Position numbers and translations under genes: made by a program. From Phymorhynchus buccinoides (Eukaryota; Mollusca; Gastropoda; Neogastropoda; Raphitomidae), in NCBI GenBank assembly GCA_017654935.2, contig CM065680.1:37830987-37894986 (forward strand): a DNA stretch of 64,000 nucleotides. Reading direction: 5' to 3'. A model generated the notes under the pieces. That model did not search any database and had not been told where the DNA came from. It saw only the letters and a list, made by a program, of their open reading frames with translations. How positions within the stretch are numbered: position 1 is the stretch's first letter; the number at the start of each line of letters is the position of its first letter. Shown piece after piece: positions 41,364 through 64,000 of the stretch.

Positions 41364-41580
41364 TGAATGAATGAAAAATGGTGTTTTACGTCCTCTCGGT
41401 CATAGACACATGGGACATTTGTAAATACAAAGATGGTGGGAACAATACTGGCTGCAGTGCCCGGAGGCAGTGCAACACCAGTAAAGTCCCGAGTTTTTGA
41501 TAATTATAGATAGGTGTAGCGGTAACCACGCCTCGGTTAAACCTCATCGGCTATGTTACCGCCACATAACTAATAGTTAG
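41364..41580 (-). mobile_element. SINE family S1, copy 1
   Basis: Reverse complement of 58244-58442: shared ttttacgtcctctcgg, cacatgggacatttgtaaat, acaaagatggtgggaacaat, ggtaaccacgcctcgg and cctcatcggctatg. An ATTC-type tail (gaatgaatgaatga) adjoins. Other copies: 62266-62416 and a fragment at 52795-52850. Confidence 0.8.
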
Positions 41581-42131
41581 AGGCATTCAAGTGATTTGCT
41601 GTGCAAGTTATGAACAAATTTTGAATTATTATTTTTTTGGTTAGCTGATTTTATTCAAGAAATGATGCTTTGACATTTGAGATAATCAGGGTTTTTGTTT
41701 TTATAAGGCCTATACCAATTTATGGTGTTTGTGTGTGTATGTTGTTGTTGATTTTTTTATGTGTTGCATTTTTGGACATTTAGATTTGCAGTTAAGTTAT
41801 ACTAGTCATATATTCTAGTAAATGTTTGCGGACAGTTTGGGTGTTAATATAACATTTTGAGTTTCGCATAGGTCTATTCCGACACGACACATGTTATTCT
41901 CAATCTTTGCCTTTTAATAATAGAGCGATTCAAGTGTTGTGATGCAACTACATGTAGGTTCAGACTTGCTTCCTTTTTTTTTTTAATGTGGGGTTTCGTG
42001 TTTGCTTTCTACATTGAGCACACACTGAGCTGTATTCCTGAGCGGAGGTTTGCACAAAGTGAGTGCTTTTGTATTGATTGATTGATGTTGCTTAACTTCA
42101 AGAAACTGGGGAGTAAAAGAACTCTCTCACT

Positions 42132-42262
<131 letters not shown>

Positions 42263-43824
42263 CCATTTTTTTAGTTTTCACTGGTCTCCCCTCTGCGTAC
42301 AGCTGACACATTCCAATTTTTGGAGGAGTCCAAAGATGAACAAAGACAGAGTAAACACAAATGAAAGACTGACAATTGATTAATAATTTATTAATTCCAT
42401 GAAAGCTGAAAACCAATTAAGGCAGCATGGGAAAAAAAGGTAGCATAGAACATGGCAATCCTACACAACCATTCTCTGTACCGTATTCTTGCCGCCATAT
42501 CAGGGCTCCTAATCTTAAGTAGTAGTGGTGTGCCCTAATCTGTGTACATGTGTATACTGTAGACCCTATATTATGCTACTGAATCAGGAACCACACCAAA
42601 GCGCCATTCGCAGGTTAATCGGGTATAGAGAGGATTAACTTTGACCAATTACAGAACATGATCCACTGGCTTAGGCAGGTTACTTGCCTGCTTGCTAAGT
42701 TACAAACATGGACGGGTAGGCAACTGCTCTCAACGCCATGTTTTCATCTTGGTAACAGATTTTTCTTTGAAAAGTTATTGAATTTCATAAATTCAGGGCT
42801 CTTAAGCATCCTGTTTACTGTCTAGTTCTGTGTAGTTGATGTTTTCTTACAAGGAGATAGCAGGTCTGTCTTTAAAGCAGGTTAGAGAAGGTGTTTCATT
42901 CCCTCTTATGGATATACCTTATTGAAAAGGTAAGCAACATCTGAGGTTTCCCTTTGGGTGATATTGAGACATTATAGTCGATGAATATCAGTTATTTGTA
43001 GGCATGTGTATAATTCAAATATAAATTGGCATGTATTACATATTCACTGGCTTTAAAGCTGAGTTGTTACATTTTGTTAACAGACTGTGCCTTTTCTTCA
43101 TCGGGCCAGTCTTTTTTCGTTGTAATCAAATGTGTAATTTTGCATTGTGAAAACAAGTTTAATTCTTGTCCAGAGTCTTCAGTAAGCCTAGGTGCCTATT
43201 TTTCTTTTCCATCTTTATTTTGCAAGTCTTATAACATGATAAAAGTGATTCCCCCCCCCCCCCCCCCCCCATAAACGCTGAGGAATAGGCCTAGCCTCAA
43301 ACAATGGCAGAAGGAATGCATATTTAGGAGCCCTCCGCCACCTTCTTCTCATTTACGAGAACCCATCGTTTTGTCTGTTTGTCTTTTCTTTTGCTTTTTG
43401 TCTGTGAAGAAAATACTCTCTTATTATGACACCTAGGCTATAGGTCCTAGGCTATATTATTTCATCTATCAATACTTGAGACACACCCTATAAGTGTGTG
43501 TTTGTGGCCATCAACAGGAAGCAACGGATCTTCAGGAACCACGACGTCAACACCAGCAAACCTTATGGCTAATGTCTAAGCATGCTACACAAAACCATTG
43601 AAAAGGAAAACTAAAACCTGACCTCACATCAACTATGCTAGTAAGGTAGCAGCCCGGCCTATTCTAGTGTCATCCAGGGGAAATACAAAAAAGATCCCTT
43701 TTAGTTAGAATCCAACTGGCGACACCTAAAGCGCAAAGTTAGAGTAGGCCTAAAACCTTAATTAGGCCTATCCAGTGGGCCCTACTGACTGACTTTGACC
43801 AGCGTCGCACCGCCAGCCCTCGTC

Positions 43825-55326
<11,502 letters not shown>

Positions 55327-55513
55327 AGGCTCTGGGAATTGTTTTCCTTTCTTACATTCAAACTGAACTGAGAACTCTTGCAGGTTCACATGTGCATGGG
55401 TCACACTGAACCAGAGAGACATGAACTTTTAAAAGCAAAACAAATGGTAATCAAACCGTACATGTTTTTGTTCAGTGTTTTATAGTGGTTGAGTACAGAG
55501 GGACATGAGAAGT

Positions 55514-55881
55514 AATAAAGATGTATTGTTTTCTGTATCCTTTATCACTAGCATGCATTAACAGACTGAGAGGCGATGTTCCACCTTATGGTAGACATTC
55601 TAAACGACGTAGGATAGAATGCAAGGACGAGTCTTCGTGGTGATTCCCCAAATGCCTTGCGTAATTTCATTCACATGTACATAAGCTGTTACGTATAATG
55701 AGTTTGAAGGGTTTTTTCTAAAAAACCCTAACATTTTGTCAAAGCAAATAAAACGGATCCAGTCATTTGTGTTGAACATGTAATGTTTGTTTGGATGTAA
55801 TACTATACGAAGTCTAGATAATTTTTAAAAAATGTTTTGAAGAATCAATTGAACTCCCTTATTGTCCACGACACAAATAAA
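55514..55881 (+). terminator. Candidate polyadenylation signals of TRIM gene
   Basis: AATAAA at 55514-55519, 55747-55752 and 55876-55881, at 188, 421 and 550 bases after the stop. Any may be used. Confidence 0.45.
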
Positions 55882-56044
55882 ACGTTCTAACTGTTAGAGT
55901 GAATATATTATTGCTAAATTCGATATGTTATTATCTGTATTTCTTGTATGCTTATTCAAACCAAATAAAAGCAAAACACATGTAGCAGATGGATTCAAGT
56001 TGCAAGAGAGTTTTGTGGAGAGTGGATGCCCCAGATGTATACAG

Positions 56045-56046
<2 letters not shown>

Positions 56047-56138
<92 letters not shown>
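56047..56138. repeat. (CT)n microsatellite
   Basis: Pure CT tract ending ten bases before a MITE. Confidence 0.98.
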
Positions 56139-56142
<4 letters not shown>

Positions 56143-56149
56143 ACACATA

Positions 56150-56363
56150 GGGGAAGACGGGGTAAAAAGCGCATGGGCGGGTAAGAAGCCCACCCCAATT
56201 ATCTCATGAAATAAAGAAAATTTCAGTTAAATTTGCCCATGAGACGAATGCTAGACATTAAGGCTCGTCTCATGGGCAAAATGAGACTGAAATTTGCTTC
56301 AGTTCATGAGATAATTGGGGTGGGCTTCTTACCCGCCCATGCGCTTTTTACCCCGTCTTCCCC
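56150..56363. mobile_element. 214-bp fold-back MITE, family J, copy 1
   Basis: Inverted ends GGGGAAGACGGGGTAAAAAG and CTTTTTACCCCGTCTTCCCC continue as near-perfect arms through tgggcgggtaagaagcccac. TA flanks on both sides (56148-56149, 56364-56365) fit a Tc1/mariner-type target duplication. No coding capacity. Confidence 0.9.
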
Positions 56364-56436
56364 TAGTTACTCTATCTATCTCACTCGCTGCTAGTGTGTC
56401 TGTTTCTCTGACTGTCGCACCATCCTCACACTTCCG

Positions 56437-56439
<3 letters not shown>

Positions 56440-56484
<45 letters not shown>
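56440..56484. repeat. (GA)n microsatellite
   Basis: Short pure GA tract. Confidence 0.97.
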
Positions 56485-56778
56485 CTGCAACTATTGCTTC
56501 GACTGCACACGCCCGCCTTGGCATAAAAGCCAGTACAAATGTCAAATACCTCCATTCGTTAAAGTCACGGTCACCCACAGCACGCAAAAGCCATAAGCCT
56601 AAAATACAGTATTCCTTACCTAAAAGAAACGGAATAATTATACAACTTTCACCGGCTCTAGCCCATACCACGCGCATTCCTATTCTCTTTTGATATTCAT
56701 TCCTTGTAGCATTTAAACAATTTGTGGTTAGAGTTAAAAATTAAAAAAAAGTAAGTAATAGATATGTAGCTGAGTAAT

Positions 56779-57167
56779 ATGCATATATACGCCAAGCAGT
56801 GGAAACGCTTCTACAGCTCCCACCTCTGCTGTCTCAGACGCATAGGTCGACTGCACGTGAAGCGGCAGGACAAAGTGACCAACTCTGAGGTTCTTGAATG
56901 CGCTGGCATCCCCAGCATGCACGATGCTCTCCTCTGCACTAGTAGGCACCTCAGGTGGCTAGGCCACGTTCATTGTACGGAGTCAGGACGCGTCTCAAGT
57001 GACCTACTGTATGAGGAACTGTAAGGGGGCTCCCGGCCAGTTGGTTGCCCACAACTGCGCTTCAAAGATGTATGCAAACATGGCATGAATCCCACCGGCA
57101 TCGACCTCTGGAAAAAGTCTACAGACACCTGCCAACTGAAACTGGAGAAGCTGTATATAAAAGAAAA
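56779..57167 (+). pseudogene. LINE C-terminal fragment
   Basis: Reads RQDKVTNSEVLECAGIPSMH, then HLRWLGHVHCTESGRVSSDL and, after a stop, LRFKDVCKHGMNPTGIDLW. DKVTN..VL..A and RWLGH..R...R are typical of the end of animal LINE reverse-transcriptase proteins. It runs into a poly(G) tract. Confidence 0.8.

Positions 57168-57225
<58 letters not shown>
57168..57225. repeat. Poly(G) tract, 58 bases
   Basis: Uninterrupted G. The flanking 57226-58240 region holds no recognised gene; a GAG-rich patch lies at 57647-57670. Confidence 0.97.
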
Positions 57226-57229
<4 letters not shown>

Positions 57230-58243
57230 CCACGGGACTCCCACCCTTTGCCTCCCCACTTCTGGTCCTTTTTTTCAGTTTTGCCAACATATTTTGATCA
57301 CATTTTGGCCAATCGGATTAATACTGCAAAATAATTAGGCGAAATAGGGTAACAATCATATAAATACCCCAAATGAAAATAAGCAAATATGACAAAACCA
57401 ATTTTACATAAACCGTTTTGGAGTTATTTATTCAAGATTGAAAATTGGCTAGCTGAAATTTGACCATTTTGGGCCATATTCCGGCCAACATTTGGCTAAT
57501 CGGTACTTTATCATTAGAGTAGTGTTCTTCAACGTTCCTGCAATTTAATTAATCGAAATTGGGTAAAAATTATTAAAAAAAACAATTCTCCCAAACTGGA
57601 AATCAGTGAATGTGACAATTAATTCAACCCAATGCCGAGGACGAGGGGGAGGAGGAGGAGGAGGGAGGGGGTGAAGAAAAGTATTTTTACACTGAAGTAT
57701 GTACAACAGTATTCCCCCTAAGGAGTATAATCCTAATTAAGATATTCTAAGATTATTGTGGCAGTGCAAGCAAGAGGTTCAATATAGTAAAATACATCTT
57801 TATCGATTGGGACCGACTTTCAGGCCTGGTATTGCAGTACCTCCAGGATCGCCCCACCATCTTGATCTCTTTCAATGTCCCACATGTGCCTGTTTCAGGC
57901 CGGAGTACGTTTAATCGGATTTTTATTCAAGCAAGAGGTTCTTTCTTTTATTAATTGACGTTTTCTTACAATGACACATTCTGGCACTATCATTGATGGA
58001 GTGCTTTTAGATTATGTAATTGGGCATGTCTTTTTCTTTTTAATTTAAAAACAATGCACATAATTTGGCAAAACACAACAAAACGAAAATAAAAGAAAAG
58101 TGCAGGAAACTTGATTGCATATTGGTCATAATTTGACCAAATGTAATTTTTCACAACTTAGATTATATCAGTTTTGAGTCTCTTTTCTCACCATCCTTGT
58201 CTAACACAACTAGAAACCAAGAGGGGAAAGTATAAATTCACTC

Positions 58244-58442
58244 CAATGTGGCGGTACCATAGCCGATGAGGTTTAACCGAGGCATGGTTACCGCTACACC
58301 TATCTATATTGTCAAAAACTCGGGACTTTACTGGTGTTGCACTGCCTCCGGGCATTGCAGCCAGTATTGTTCCCACCATCTTTGTATTTACAAATGTCCC
58401 ATATGTGTCTATGACCGAGAGGACGTAAAACATCATTTTTAT
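58244..58442 (+). mobile_element. SINE family S1, copy 2
   Basis: Shares ggtttaaccgagg.atggtt, cgggactttactggtgttgc, ccaccatctttgtatttaca and gaccgagaggacgtaaaaca with the inverse of 41364-41580. Confidence 0.8.
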
Positions 58443-58491
58443 CATCATCATCGAAAGTATAAATTCAACAGTGTATAACACTAACAAACGT

Positions 58492-58765
58492 AAGCATTGT
58501 TTCAGTAACAGAGCTGCTAACTCCTGGAACTCACTGCCACCTGAACTAAAAAAATGCACCATCTACTAACGCCTTCAAAAATCTACTTGACAGAAATGAA
58601 AATTTTAGTGAAATGTTTTATGATTATGATTGAAATTGCAATCATAGTGTTTTTGTGTGTGTTTTTTCGCATGCAAATGCAACCTAATTAAATAATTGTT
58701 TTGGGATGGGACGTTTTATAAGCCGCGAGGCTTAGGCAGAAGCCAGTCCCTTTACTACTACTACT
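58492..58765 (+). pseudogene. LINE 3' end, plus strand
   Basis: Reads HCFSNRAANSWNSLPPELKK, then 3' UTR with gcatgcaaatgcaacctaat and agccgcgaggcttaggcaga. Same family as the minus copy at 37376-37620. It ends at a short CTA repeat where the family J MITE inserted. Confidence 0.8.
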
Positions 58766-58766
58766 A

Positions 58767-58980
58767 GGGGAAGACGGGGTAAAAAGCGCATGGGCGGGTA
58801 AGAAGCCCACCCCAATTATCTCATGAAATAAAGAAAATTTCAGTCAAATTTGCCCATGAGACGAATGCTAGACATTAACGCTGGTCTCATGGGCAAAATG
58901 AGACTGAAATTTGCTTCATTTCATGAGATAATTGGGGTGGGCTTCTTACCCGCCCATGCGCTTTTTACCCCGTCTTCCCC
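58767..58980. mobile_element. 214-bp fold-back MITE, family J, copy 2
   Basis: Same length and nearly the same sequence as 56150-56363. TA at 58765-58766 and 58981-58982. Confidence 0.9.
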
Positions 58981-59322
58981 TACTATACTACATAATTATA
59001 TTGGTTCTAATCTATCTATCTATTATAAAAAGTATGTGGGCTCTGTGTTCTGTTCGGGGAATTACGCAGACACGGTTAAACAGAAACCCCTTAAGTATAT
59101 ATGGTTTTGACCCTTGTGATATCTAGTATTCAGTTCCTGAATTGTGAATCTTTAGCGCAAACCTCCGCCAAGAAAGAGCCGTTTTTCCTATGCATTGTGG
59201 GTTGAACTGATGTAGGGAAAGTAAAATGGACCTGCCTGTCAGGGCCTGTGTATCAAAGGGTAGTAACTTTAATGAGTGACGGGCTGGACTGGCTTACTTC
59301 CCTTGGACTATAAACCTGGTTG

Positions 59323-59496
<174 letters not shown>

Positions 59497-59573
59497 TGAC
59501 TTGAAAACTTAGACTTTATTTTCCAAGGATATAGATTTTGGGCAAAGCCTATTCTTACAATCTGTCTGAGTGA

Positions 59574-59687
<114 letters not shown>

Positions 59688-60239
59688 GTGTGTGTATGTG
59701 TACTGAGTGCGCGAAGCGTAGCGAACACTTTACAGGTTTGCTAATGATATTTTTACCGATATATCATATTTGATGATAACCGTGAACATTGGATGCTTAG
59801 GTGAATTTAGATCATGACCCAAGTTCATTATGATCAATACAGCTGTTTAAGATATATATGATCGCGGGAACACAGTTTATGGCTTGCGCGCAAACACACA
59901 CACACACACACACGCAAACACAACCTCTACATCTATCCGGTCACTCGGTGTCCCTCTTCTTTTACTGAAGAAGACCTTCAGAAAAGAAGTAGAAAATTCT
60001 ATTTTCTATTTCTAATATTAGATTTATTTTTCCCAAAATAGATCTTGTCGGCACCATTCTTTAGATGAAGGTAGTGACGTCAGCTTCATGTTTATGTATG
60101 AACATTTTAGTTCCCAGAAACTGTAAATTTCAATGTCAGATTTTAGAGAGGTTGTTTTATACATTTTTTCGGGAACCTCTACAAAAGCATCTGAAAAGAA
60201 ACATTCTGTTGTGATTTAGACGATGTGTGCTTTGGTAGA

Positions 60240-60439
60240 TTGTCCATCGCGAATCTCAGTCTGGACCAATCGGTTGTTTCCGTTAATGTCCGACGGTTGC
60301 TCGGCTACTTCCGCTAAAAAAGAAAAGAAAAGAGAGCAAGCGCAGGTGCCCGTAAAGCGAAAGAACCATTAGGCCCCTAGACACCCATTGGATTTTGTCA
60401 CTTCATCTTGGTCAGCAGACAACACTGAAGCTGGCAGGT
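60240..60439 (+). promoter_or_regulatory. Possible promoter and non-coding first exon of a downstream gene
   Basis: Contains a CCAAT box (ggaccaatcgg, ~60263), an ETS-like site in reverse (acttccg, ~60308) and a possible exon end ctggcag|gtgagt (60439). GC content is higher than around it. No ORF is seen, so this is a weak inference. Confidence 0.3.
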
Positions 60440-61583
60440 GAGTAGATATTATGATGACGTAAATATAGAAGTACGACACTGATTTATATGACGATTTTAG
60501 AGAAATATTTATGTGTTCCAAACAAAGAACGCGACTGGGCAGACAGCAGACGTAAACAAAAGCATGCCTGCTCACTGAGCTGCAGTGTTTGTTGCGTCTG
60601 GTTTAGCCTTTAGGATTGCCCAACAGATTATGTCAAGAAAGTACGGAAATTTTTTGTGTTAATCTGTCTCAAAAACAGTTTCAAACCTTCAAAATTCTGC
60701 AACGATCACTGGTGTGTGTAAAAACCGAAAGATGATCTAAATCAGTAAATGGAAATGGAAAAATCAACTTAAGTCAAGAACTGAAGAAGGAGATAACCAG
60801 ACTCAGATCTGTCAGCCCGTGTGTCAGCTGTGTATCACTATCAGCCAGTCATGGATGAATGGCCTTCAAATCCTATGACTGTGAAGCATAGTGCTCAGCA
60901 TTAATTATTTTTGTGAACATTAACTAGCACTTATGAATCTGTGTTCTTCTTCGTTTGATCTTCCACCTTCATGGTATGTGTTAATTGCTTTTATGGACCC
61001 CCCCTCACTCTTTTTCTGAGTATCTGACCCATCTCCTCTCTTCTCTCTTTTCCTCATCAGGCTCTTCCACATTTCTCAAAATTTTGATGAGAAAGTAAGA
61101 CAATAATAATAATAATAACAAAAATGTCTCCTACTCCCAGTTCTCCGAACACTGTTATACTTATAGTGTTAACTACTCCTAGTTACTGAGACTTGTGAAA
61201 AATTAGAAAAAAAGAGAAGATATGACATGATTATTTTAAATTACATGTAGCACACTTGATTTACAATGTACACACTAACACAGTGCTACACACAGAGGAT
61301 TTGGGAAGGGGGGCGGGTTACAAGGGTTCAGGAACCCACCTTCACCCTTTCCGGGTTCCCCAAAAGAAGAGAAGAAGAAAAAAAAAGTACGGACAAAAAT
61401 TATAATGAAAAAGGAATATATGTAATTAATTCCATAGTTTTAGCATATTTTCCCAGGAGAGGTTTTTATTGCATGTTTTGTTTTACATTCAAATATCATG
61501 TAGCCCAGATCCCCCCCCCCCCTCCCCCCAACCGAACATTTGTAATCTCCCCCCCCCCCCTTCCATGACTAATTGATTCGCCC

Positions 61584-61623
<40 letters not shown>

Positions 61624-61689
61624 CACACTCACACATACTTACACACATATGACTGCATCAATATATATCTTAATTGTGTACACACCTGA

Positions 61690-62200
61690 TCATATTATAA
61701 AACGCCAACTGTCCGTCCGTGTGTGTGTGTGTGGAACACAGAACAGGCCTTATAACTCCGCCGTTTTTCCACTGACTCACTTCAAATTTGCTATGAGCCC
61801 TAATAGGGCGATGGCAACGGCAACCGAGGCGGCCGTGTCATTTGCGCGGTTTGGCAAATGCGCGAAACGCGTATCCACCGGCCTATCGGCGCCCGTATCT
61901 CCGGTATTTCTGGACGGATTGCCTTCGAATTTGGAAGGTAGATGACCGGGGACGGTGACTATATGCGTGCCAAGCCGGAAGCGCATCGATTTAGAAACGT
62001 GCGCGATATACGCCGCTTAACCTTTTCACAAACCGCGGCGTAAGCAGACCCGACATTGACTCAACATTTGGAATGTGCGTGACCAGGGATAGTGACTATC
62101 TTGGTGCAAAATTTCAACAGCATCCGTTCATAAACGCGCGCGCTATGACCCGATTTACATTTTGTGGGCACCAAAAACGGACGCTAATTTCAATCAACAC
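61690..62200. other. GC/CpG-rich unknown segment
   Basis: Rich in cgcg, with two diverged versions of a motif (gaccggggacggtgactat at ~61944 and gaccagggatagtgactat at ~62081) about 137 bases apart. It looks repeat-derived; no gene recognised. Confidence 0.4.
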
Positions 62201-62265
62201 GACGCGCTAACCGCTGGTTGGGGTGGGGTGGGGGGGCAGTGGGGAGTACAACAGGATGAGAGAAG

Positions 62266-62416
62266 AAGCGTGGTTACTGCTACACATATCTGTATTATTA
62301 AAAAATCATGACTTTACTGGTTTAGCACTGCCTCCGGGCATTGCTTCCAGTATTGTTCCCACCATCTTTGTATTTACAAATGCCCCACATGGCCGAAGAG
62401 GGCGTAAAAAACCCTA
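62266..62416 (+). mobile_element. SINE family S1, copy 3
   Basis: gcactgcctccgggcattgc and ccaccatctttgtatttaca match 58244-58442. Diverged at both ends. Confidence 0.75.
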
Positions 62417-62499
62417 TTATCGTCGTGTGTGTATAGGGGGTGGGGGTGGGGAGTAGGGGGGCGGGGGATGGTTGGGTTTGGTGGGGGGTTCGGGTGGGG

Positions 62500-62830
62500 G
62501 GTTTAACAGGATGAGAAAAGAAGATGGAAAGAAGGACACAGACAAAAGTAATAGTTTAATATTTTGCGGACCCGGCCAAACCGATACTCAGCATTACCGG
62601 TTCTTGGCGGTGCCGGTACTAGGCGTGAACGGTACTAGGCATTACCGGTGGGGGGGGAGGGGGGGGGGGGTGTTTATCAGGATGAGAGAAGAAGATGGAT
62701 TGAGGGACACAGACAAAAGTAATAATATAATATTTTGCGGACCCGGCGAAACCGGTACTCAGCATTACCGGTACTTGGCGGTACTGGTACTAGGCGTTGC
62801 CGGTACTAGGCGTTACCGGTACCCGGCGTT
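62500..62830. repeat. Tandem duplication with CCGGTA sub-repeats
   Basis: Two ~170-bp copies share caggatgaga.aagaagatgg, gacacagacaaaagtaat, atattttgcggacccggc. Each ends in short accggtactaggcgt units, seven or more in total. Confidence 0.85.
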
Positions 62831-63272
62831 GCGCTAGTACCAAATAAAAATCCATACATTTATTATTTGCATGATGTACAGTACTGGTTCCATGCATGCA
62901 GGCACACACGTGTATACACAGGCAAGCAAACAAACACACACAATATGCATCTCACGCAGGCACACCAGACAAATGTACTTACCAGTAAATTGAGTAATGT
63001 ACTAAAATTGAAAACCTGCTGGTATGTCAGATTATTTTTAAAGCTGACTCATTTACAGAAGGAAAATAAAGAAAGACAGATGGTGCATTAAATTGATTAA
63101 CTCATTTACTTGCAAAGCTAGGTCAAAGTATTAATTAAGTATTAATTAAGCAAAACTAGGTAAGTAGGTTGGAGTACTTGTATAATTATATCGCTTAAAA
63201 ATCAAAACAAGATAATAGTTTCTTTTGTTAGATTCTGACTGACACTAGTGACAGGGACACGCACAAACACTG

Positions 63273-63375
<103 letters not shown>

Positions 63376-63918
63376 CATTGTATAAATTAAACAGTTTGCT
63401 TTGTTTCACTTCCAAGTCTGACTATATAATAATAATAACTATTTTTATAACACCTATTCTCAGTAAGGGCTCAGTCTAAGAGCTTTACAAAGCATATTTA
63501 CATTGATTAAAAAGAAAACATTAAACAATAAATATTAAGCAAGAAAACAACCAACGAAAGAGCTACCACGGAGTAGCCTTGCCCACCCACACCCACAACA
63601 CACCACCACACACTGTCAGGACACACGCGCACACGCTCTTGCACACACAGATAAACGCACGAACACACACCTGCACACACACCCAGACACGCGCACGCCC
63701 ACCCACCCAGACGCATGAACACACGCACACACAAACACGCACCCACGCGAGCACACACATACACGCGCGTGCACGCACAGACAAAAACAAGCCTAGAGCG
63801 CACACATGTATCCATGTATAAAAGCAAGCCCATTCTTCACACAGACATTACCTGGAAGATCCAAAAAGTTTCCCAAAATTTAGGGAATCAGTGTCGGGAT
63901 ACAGGACAAGTTTAAGAT

Positions 63919-63990
63919 AAGAAAATTTGAGGTTAGTTTTTGTGGATGATTTGAATGACGTAACTGATGAAGAGTGCCTGATATTGAAAG
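63919..63990 (+). CDS. Putative partial exon at right edge
   Basis: After an in-frame stop the frame reads ENLRLVFVDDLNDVTDEECL and ILKG. A possible donor (aaag|gtattt) lies at about 63991. Composition looks coding, but no family is recognised and the acceptor is uncertain. Confidence 0.2.
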
Positions 63991-64000
63991 GTATTTTGCT

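Overview
The window looks like animal nuclear DNA, most likely from a mollusc or another lophotrochozoan (inference). Evidence: GT-AG introns of hundreds to thousands of bases, a ubiquitin-protease gene and a TRIM gene with animal domain order, tRNA-derived SINEs, CR1-like LINE remnants, many fold-back MITEs, and extreme (CT)n, (GT)n and poly(G) tracts. There is no operon, CRISPR array, rRNA or functional tRNA.

Two protein-coding genes, both on the + strand, were rebuilt exon by exon. Splice phases agree at every junction.

Gene 1 (1636-34278; 5' end probably lies before the window) is a USP37-type deubiquitinase. Fourteen exons encode 1,582 residues in one frame. The Cys box (Cys 2330-2332), the HEF box, the split CxxC zinc ribbon, the His box (His 32430-32432) and the following Asp (32481-32483) are all present. 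Two very large acidic, Ser-rich insertions interrupt the catalytic domain. Its introns hold a 5.3-kb array of a 52-bp satellite, a 36-bp minisatellite, LINE fragments and several MITE families.

Intergenic sequence 34279-43824 holds repeats only: (CT)n, poly(G), fold-back elements, LINE 3' ends and a ~140-bp tandem repeat.

Gene 2 (43825-55326) is a TRIM protein of 754 residues in seven coding exons, including a 28-nt microexon. The order is N-terminal leader, RING, B-box 1, B-box 2, coiled coil and a C-terminal propeller-like region. The intron that splits the RING carries a 120-bp tandem amplification of the exon 3/intron boundary. Exon 4 (second RING half) lies between a (CT)n and a (GA)n tract, and a second (CT)n forms the polypyrimidine tract of exon 5, so alternative long RNA stems are possible.

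From 55327 to 64000 there are 3' UTR signals, two copies of a 214-bp fold-back MITE, LINE and SINE fragments, microsatellites, a possible promoter/first exon near 60250-60440 and a possible exon at the right edge. The two genes are respectively a deubiquitinase and a putative ubiquitin ligase, but nothing in the sequence shows that they act together.
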